Shown here in pieces: positions 58,481 through 64,000 of a DNA stretch of 64,000 bases (position 1 is its first letter; the number at the start of each line of letters is the position of its first letter). The stretch spans positions 152,584,501 to 152,648,500 of the forward strand of contig JASDFA010000010.1 in NCBI GenBank assembly GCA_035772735.1. Direction: 5' to 3'. The position numbers and the translations under genes were made by a program. The notes below the pieces were generated by a model. It was not told the DNA's origin, made no database searches, and was given only the letters and a program-made list of their open reading frames with translations. Source of the DNA: Datura wrightii (lineage: Eukaryota; Streptophyta; Magnoliopsida; Solanales; Solanaceae).

Positions 58481-61400
58481 TCATAAATACGCCAAACTCC
58501 CAATTGACTTACGGCTCAGGGCGTCTTCTACAACATTAGCTTTTCCGGGGTGGTATAGAATATTCACATCGTAATCTTTTAACAGCTCCAACCAGCGACG
58601 TTGCCGTAGATTCAACTCCCTCTGAGTGAAGATGTACTGTAGGCTCTTATGATCTGTGTAAATATCAACATGGACGCCGTACAGGTAATGCCTCCACATT
58701 TTTAAGGCGTGGATTACTGCGGCCAATTCCAGGTCGTGGGTAGGGTAATTCTTTTCGTGTTTCCTCAGCTGTCTGGAAGCATATGCAATTACTCTACCAT
58801 GCTGTATCAACACACAACCTAACCCGACACCTGACGCGTCGCAATAGACTGAATAACCTTTTGTGCCTTCCGACAATGCTAATACTGGGGCGGAGGTTAA
58901 TCTGTCTTTCAGTTCCTGGAAGCTCTGCTCACATGCCTCTGTCCATTGAAACTTTGCTGCTTTCTGTGTCAATTTGGTTAGAGGTGCCGCAATGGTCGAG
59001 AACCCTTCAACGAACCTCCTGTAATATCCTGCCAACCCCAGAAAGCTACGAACTTCAGTCGGAGTGGTAGGCCTAGGCCATGACTTAACTGCTTCTATTT
59101 TCTGTTTGTCAACTTGTATACCAGCATCTGAGACGATATGCCCTAAAAAGGCCACTGAGTTAAGCCAGAATTCACACTTAGAAAATTTAGCATACAACTG
59201 ACGGTCCCTGAGAATCTGGAGCACTGTCCGCAAATGAGTCCGGTGAACTGCTTCAGAGCGAGAATACACCAGAACGTCATCAATGAATACTATCACGAAC
59301 AAGTCCAGGAAAGGTCTGAAAATACTGTTCATCAGGTCCATGAAAACTGCCGGGGCATTCGTTAACCCGAAGGACATGACTAGAAATTCAAAATGTCCGT
59401 ATCGGGTCCTGAACGCTATCTTAGGAATATCTCTCTCACGTACTCGGACCTGGTGATATCCGGACCGCAAGTCAATCTTAGAAAAGTATCTGGCTCCCTG
59501 CAACTGATCAAATAAGTCATCAATTCTGGGGAGCGGGTATTTGTTCTTTACTGTAACTTTGTTTAATTGTCGATAATCTATGCACATTCGGAGCGAGCCA
59601 TCTTTCTTCCTCACAAATAAAACTGGCGCACCCCACGGTGAAGTACTCGGCCTGATAAAACCTTTATCCAATAAATCTTTCAACTGCTCTTTTAATTCAC
59701 TGAGTTCTGCAGGAGCCATGCGATAAGGAGGAATCGATATCGGCTGGGTGCCTGGTAGTAGATCAATAGAAAAATCTATCTCCCTTTCTGGGGGAATACC
59801 AGGTAACTCATCAGGAGACACATCAAGGAATTCATTCACCACTGGAACAGACTGGAGTGTCGGAGATTCTGCTTGGACATCCTGAACTCTGACCAGATGG
59901 TAAATACATCCATTAGATATCAACTTTCTCGCCTGAAGGTAGGAAATAAACCTACCTTTTGGCGTAGCGGTGCTGCCCTTCCACTCCCGCACTGCTTCTC
60001 CTGGGAAGTGGAATCGGACCGTCTTGGTCCAACATTCAACGTTGGCAAAACACGGTACTAACCAGTCCATACCCATTATGGCATCGAAGTCTATCATTTC
60101 TAACTCGACCAGATCTACTGTGGTCTGACGGTCAGCAACCTCTACTGTACACCCGCGGTAGATTCGGCTAGCTGTGATAGAGTCATCGACGGGCGTGGAT
60201 ACTAAAAAGGGCTGCTGCAATAATTCTGGTGTAATACTAAACTTTCGTGCCACAAACGGAGTAATGTAGGACAAAGTAGACCCTGGATCAATCAACACAT
60301 AAGCAGGGTGTGAGCAAATAGTTAGCATACCTGTCACAACATCAGGTGACGCTTCTGAATCTTGCCTCCCTGGTAAGGCATATGTGCGGCTTGGACCCGC
60401 ACCTGTACTGGAAGTCTCTGATCTGCCCCGACCCCTGCCTGCTGAAACTGAGGGCCTGCGCCCTGCCGAGGATGCTGTGGCTCGTGACCCCGCAGATGGC
60501 CTATCCTGTCTATCTCGGTCCTCTCGACCTCTGGCTGGGCAATCTTTCATCAAATGGCTTTCTTGGCCACAAATATAACACGCAGTGGAGCCATATCTGC
60601 ATGCTCCAGGATGGCGTCGACTGCATATAGGGCAAAGTGGTAGGGTATACCTACTCTGCTCCGCCCTCCTCTGTAATGGTGAATCTGCCATCTGCGAGCC
60701 TCTACCAGTCTCTGACTGCCCCCTGCGGCTGAATCTACCCCCCTGCGACTGCGGCGGAGGCGGGGGCCTGGGCGGCCTGTCTAACAATCGTGGCCTGGGT
60801 CCTCCCCGGGCTTCCCTCTGTAACTCAACTGGCCTGTCCCGGCGACGCTGTTCCTGATTAACCCTTCTGATCTCCCGTTGTTGCTGTCTGATGCCCTCAA
60901 TATTCTGGGCAAAGGCCTGAACTCGAGCAATATCCATGTCCTCTCGCAGTGTGGTCGTAATACAAGTCTCAACATATTCTGGATTCAACCCCATGATAAA
61001 GCGGTGTACTCTGGATGCCATGGTATCAACAAAGGCCGGTGCATATCGAGCCAAAGAATCAAACCGCAAGGAGTATTCCCGAACACTCATGGCCCCCTGC
61101 TCCAGATGCAGGAACTGGTCTACCCGAGCCTGTCGAATCTCCCGCGGCAAATAGTGATCCAGAAAAGCTCCTGAAAAGCTGGACCAGGTGGGAGGGAACA
61201 CATCACTCCTTCGGGACCTTTCCCAGCTCTCATACCATAACACGGCGATGTCCCGTAATCGAAATGCTGCCAACTCAACTGATTCGGTAGGCGTGACATG
61301 CATAACCCTGAAGATTTTCTGCATTTGATCCAGAAAATCCTGAGGGTCCTCTATCCGGTCCGTGATAGGATGTCGCTGGTCTAACATTATCTGTAACCAA

Positions 61401-61531
61401 AGAATATAGTAAGCTTTTAGGGACTCAACCCTATATTGTACCGCTCTACAGCACGACTGAATAAGAATAAAAGACAACCATCCTATCATGCCTTGCAGCC
61501 TCCTACCCATAGTATGTGGTGCACAACACAT
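58481..61531 (-). CDS. gag-pol: G Gag-protease-RT-RNase H frame, 1016 codons
   Basis: One long frame encodes, in order: Gag domain (about 52-230), Pro/Arg-rich linker (230-290), Cys/His cluster (300-311), knuckle C318-C321-H326-C331, protease with D415 in 'IDPGST', RT about 590-800 with FIDD (D751, D752), and RNase H from about 895 with D898, E935 and D960. It ends at a TGA where the polyprotein should continue into integrase in the same frame, a likely Arg (CGA) to stop change. The first ~50 residues do not look like Gag, and the frame starts only 54 nt from the primer site, so the usual Gag start is probably deleted. It works inside cytoplasmic particles in intact relatives. Confidence 0.93.
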   Translation of the reverse strand: MCCAPHTMGRRLQGMIGWLSFILIQSCCRAVQYRVESLKAYYILWLQIMLDQRHPITDRIEDPQDFLDQMQKIFRVMHVTPTESVELAAFRLRDIAVLWYESWERSRRSDVFPPTWSSFSGAFLDHYLPREIRQARVDQFLHLEQGAMSVREYSLRFDSLARYAPAFVDTMASRVHRFIMGLNPEYVETCITTTLREDMDIARVQAFAQNIEGIRQQQREIRRVNQEQRRRDRPVELQREARGGPRPRLLDRPPRPPPPPQSQGGRFSRRGQSETGRGSQMADSPLQRRAEQSRYTLPLCPICSRRHPGACRYGSTACYICGQESHLMKDCPARGREDRDRQDRPSAGSRATASSAGRRPSVSAGRGRGRSETSSTGAGPSRTYALPGRQDSEASPDVVTGMLTICSHPAYVLIDPGSTLSYITPFVARKFSITPELLQQPFLVSTPVDDSITASRIYRGCTVEVADRQTTVDLVELEMIDFDAIMGMDWLVPCFANVECWTKTVRFHFPGEAVREWKGSTATPKGRFISYLQARKLISNGCIYHLVRVQDVQAESPTLQSVPVVNEFLDVSPDELPGIPPEREIDFSIDLLPGTQPISIPPYRMAPAELSELKEQLKDLLDKGFIRPSTSPWGAPVLFVRKKDGSLRMCIDYRQLNKVTVKNKYPLPRIDDLFDQLQGARYFSKIDLRSGYHQVRVRERDIPKIAFRTRYGHFEFLVMSFGLTNAPAVFMDLMNSIFRPFLDLFVIVFIDDVLVYSRSEAVHRTHLRTVLQILRDRQLYAKFSKCEFWLNSVAFLGHIVSDAGIQVDKQKIEAVKSWPRPTTPTEVRSFLGLAGYYRRFVEGFSTIAAPLTKLTQKAAKFQWTEACEQSFQELKDRLTSAPVLALSEGTKGYSVYCDASGVGLGCVLIQHGRVIAYASRQLRKHEKNYPTHDLELAAVIHALKMWRHYLYGVHVDIYTDHKSLQYIFTQRELNLRQRRWLELLKDYDVNILYHPGKANVVEDALSRKSIGSLAYL

Positions 61532-61584
61532 CCATGGACAGGACTCTACTTAGCACGGCTTGCAGACTCCCTGGGATACGACCT

Positions 61585-61598
61585 GCTCTGATACCAAG
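61585..61598 (-). other. Primer binding site of G (initiator Met tRNA)
   Basis: The minus strand reads CTTGGTATCAGAGC two bases after the 5' LTR. Confidence 0.95.
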
Positions 61599-61600
61599 TT

Positions 61601-64000
61601 TGTCACACCCCGTCTTGGGGTATGACTGGCACCTGCTGCCCTACTAGGACCTGAACTGCTGGACTGCTAAGCCCGGGCACATCTGGTGCCTGGCTGGCTT
61701 TAACTCACATTTCTGGAAACAAAGGGCTATATAACGGCTGTAAACACAGCCCCCGGCCCATTGGCCTATAGCCTTCTGTACCTGTACTAACAGCTGACAA
61801 GAAACATATCAATTTAGGGAAACCTATGCGGGCCGACAAGGCCACCATACTGTCTAGTTATCTATAACTCAATCATAAAAACACTAGAAAGCTACGTGAC
61901 CGGCAAGGTCACCACTACTGCCAAGTTATGGCCCCACACAGCCAACATAAAGGAAACAGAAGTACTAACAGCTAAACAACTGCTCGGCCTCACACGACCG
62001 GCTCATCTGACCACAGGAAAATATATACAGACTGCAAGCCTCTAGGAATAGCAATAAAAATGATCGGGATAGGGCCCCGACCTACCCGTACTATACAACA
62101 AAAGAAAAGGAAATACACCTCTGGAATTCAGTCTCCGGATGACAGGAGCTGAATACTCGATCGCTGACAGGAATCACGTGGTATTGCCTGCTCGTCTATG
62201 AGTACCTACAGGCAAGTAATGCAGCACCTGCCCGAGCGTCAGTAACGCTGGTACTGAGTATGTAAAGCAATAACTGAAAGAAATATCTGAAAACAATAAT
62301 ATAACTGATGAAACTGAAGTAGAAAGAAATAGATTAACTGTCTGATAATGTAAGTCATACCTTCTCTCAATTATACTGGAAGGAGTAGGAGTCATACCTG
62401 GAGACGTATCGTTCTACTGCTGATCTACTCGTATCTAACGTAACATGGCATAACATACCATAGCACACACAAACCTTACCTGGCCCCCATAAGCCGGGAG
62501 GTACAACCAGCACAGAATCTATACCCCTACCCCGGTCATCCCATCTCCTATAAACCCTGTAAGCATCCTGCCGGTCCCCTGGGTATGCACTTGGGCTCGC
62601 TGAGCCCCTGACTATAACTGCATCTGAGTCCGGAGGACTCCTGAATCAACACCCGAGCGTATCCGCTCGACAGGGGTGTGTAAGGGCCGATCAAGGCACA
62701 AATATGGGGAAAACTGGCATCCCATCTTCGTCCCCTGTGGGACGACATGTCACTCCGTAGAGCGACGTATCCTCGTCCTCTGGCGGATGAGTCGATACAG
62801 CTATCAACCCTGGGGCGGTCATGGATGCTAGGTAGTCCAACCCCAAACAATACAACAGTCTCAACTAGTAATACTATCTGCATGTCCCACATACTGAAGC
62901 TAATAGTGGTAAAGTATTTGTATATACTATATGCTGAGCTAGTGACAGTAATATGTACGTACTTAACACATGCTGAGCCTGGTAATAGTATATATGTATA
63001 AATATAGTCTTCTGCCAGACTACACTGGGTCTAATGCTGAACATGATATAGTCTTTCTGCTGAAACTAATGTTGTATACTGAGTTTCTATAGTAACATGA
63101 TTTACTAGTTCTAATATGCTTTCTAGCTTCACTTTAACTTATCGTTCTATTTCTGAGATGTCTTACAGATATTACATTGCTTTACTGGGTTTCAACTGAA
63201 TACAATGATATCCTAACATTCTGTGTCACATCACATACTGAGCATGCTGTGCAGTTCCTAACACTTATATTAAAATCTATATCGTGCTAGCAAGTCTTGC
63301 GCTGATCATAACATGATGTTTCTAATATTGTACCAACATTCGTAATAAACATCATACATGGCTTCTGAATATTCTACTGGCCTTTAAATTACTGTACTGT
63401 ACCAAGATTACTAACTTGCCGAGGAAACTAGCTTTACATACCTTATCCTCGAACTATCCGGCTGTCGGACAAGGCTCGGCCGGTACTTCAACTATTTTCT
63501 CCCAACTGCATTCATAAATATGTCAATCAATACTAAATACAGCTTTATTTTAAAGAGCAACGTCACTTTCGATATAGTTTATAGCCTAAACTTAGGCTTA
63601 TCGGTAGACGGTCAAAAACTCGCTATTTTTCAGAGGTCCAGAAGGGAGAAATATTCACTTCACAGCTAGGAACACATAGACACTAGTTTAGAGCAATTCC
63701 ACTTACCTTAGCTCGGTAGCTCGACGATTCGTCGGCCGTATTTCACGAAACTAAATTCGTAGGAATGCTCTCTGCTGCTAAATACCTCGGTATCTGGAGT
63801 TAATTTGAGTTTGGACAACGTTTAGCAGCGTAATCGGACGAAAATTATAATACCTCCTTCGTTCTTATCTTCTCTCTGCTGATTGCTCTCTGTTTTACTG
63901 GAAATATAAGTGTATAAATGATTTAAAACCGAAGTGGGGCTTTATATACTTGGGCCTGGACAAGGCCAACGTGTCACGGAGCCAACGCGGAGGCCTCACC
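61601..64000 (-). repeat. 5' LTR of G (2400 bp in window)
   Basis: Aligns end to end with 54104-56502. The remaining ~177 bp (U3 start) lie beyond the window. Differences are mostly C/T and G/A, with one denser patch near 62225-62240. Confidence 0.96.
63940..63948 (-). promoter_or_regulatory. Putative TATA box in G 5' LTR
   Basis: Same TATATAAAG as at 56444-56452. In this copy it would drive the element's genomic RNA, leftward in the window. Confidence 0.65.

Larger units (their letters stand above)
54104..64000 (-). mobile_element. Tekay/Del-like chromovirus 'G', young, right LTR cut by window
   Basis: The minus-strand element has 3' LTR 54104-56679, PPT 56680-56692, pol and gag 56944-61531, PBS 61585-61598 and 5' LTR from 61601. 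By comparison with the left LTR the element should end about 177 bp past the window. I counted about 60 differences over 2.4 kb between the LTRs, near 97.5% identity. Damage is limited: an in-frame TGA at 58481-58483, frameshifts near 57507 and 57070, and an apparently missing leader and gag start. The left flank 5-mer is TTCTA; the matching right flank lies outside the window. Confidence 0.96.

Noticed and set aside
60346..61290. Several plus-strand frames of 64-98 codons
   Set aside because: Antisense shadows of the gag frame of G on the minus strand.

Overview
The window is a plant nuclear repeat landscape: AT-rich DNA built almost entirely of LTR retrotransposons in several insertion generations, with MITE and CACTA-type DNA transposon remnants. 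I found no host protein gene, tRNA, rRNA, CRISPR array or bacterial-type feature. Solanaceae is the most likely source, judged from the style of the Tekay/Del-like gypsy LTRs (>2 kb, initiator-Met tRNA primer site) and the MITE termini. That is recognition by eye, not a database result.

Layout. 1-765: the 3' part of an LTR of family 'B', cut by the window edge. 2.76-9.0 kb: a badly decayed Ty1/copia element ('F', + strand) with a solo LTR ('E1', 6524-8907, TSD ATAGC) in its RNase H. 10.2-11.6 kb: no recognised feature. 11.6-45.7 kb: one nest. The oldest layer is a minus-strand Ty1/copia element ('H'). A minus-strand Tekay-like chromovirus ('A', 13112-43470, TSD TATGA) sits in its RNase H. A has itself been hit by: solo LTR B1 in its 3' LTR (13333-16292); a pair of unclassified LTR-like insertions, one inside the other, in its integrase (19243-22341); solo LTR D1 in its integrase (22609-24853, TSD TCTGC); and solo LTR B2 in its 5' LTR (30201-41922, TSD ATATG). 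B2 was then split by a two-LTR chromovirus 'C' (31700-40248). Two lines of nesting reach four levels (H>A>B2>C and H>A>I-outer>I-inner).

45.7-54.1 kb: intergenic DNA with two Stowaway-like MITEs, a duplicated low-copy repeat of which one copy carries an A-family solo LTR (46975-49386) and the other keeps the empty site, and the left end of a CACTA-type transposon (52805). 54104-64000: the youngest element, a minus-strand Tekay-like chromovirus 'G'. Its LTRs are about 97% identical by eye, and it has a 1016-codon gag-protease-RT-RNase H frame, an integrase frame, a chromodomain tail, PBS and PPT. Its right (5') LTR runs off the window.

How the parts work together. In each gypsy element the LTRs supply promoter and polyadenylation, the PBS and PPT prime cDNA synthesis, Gag forms the particle, and Pol (protease, RT, RNase H, integrase, chromodomain) copies and inserts the element. 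All copies here carry breaks in coding sequence, so none looks autonomous. By-eye LTR similarity (A about 89%, C about 93%, G about 97%) agrees with the order of insertion given by the nesting.
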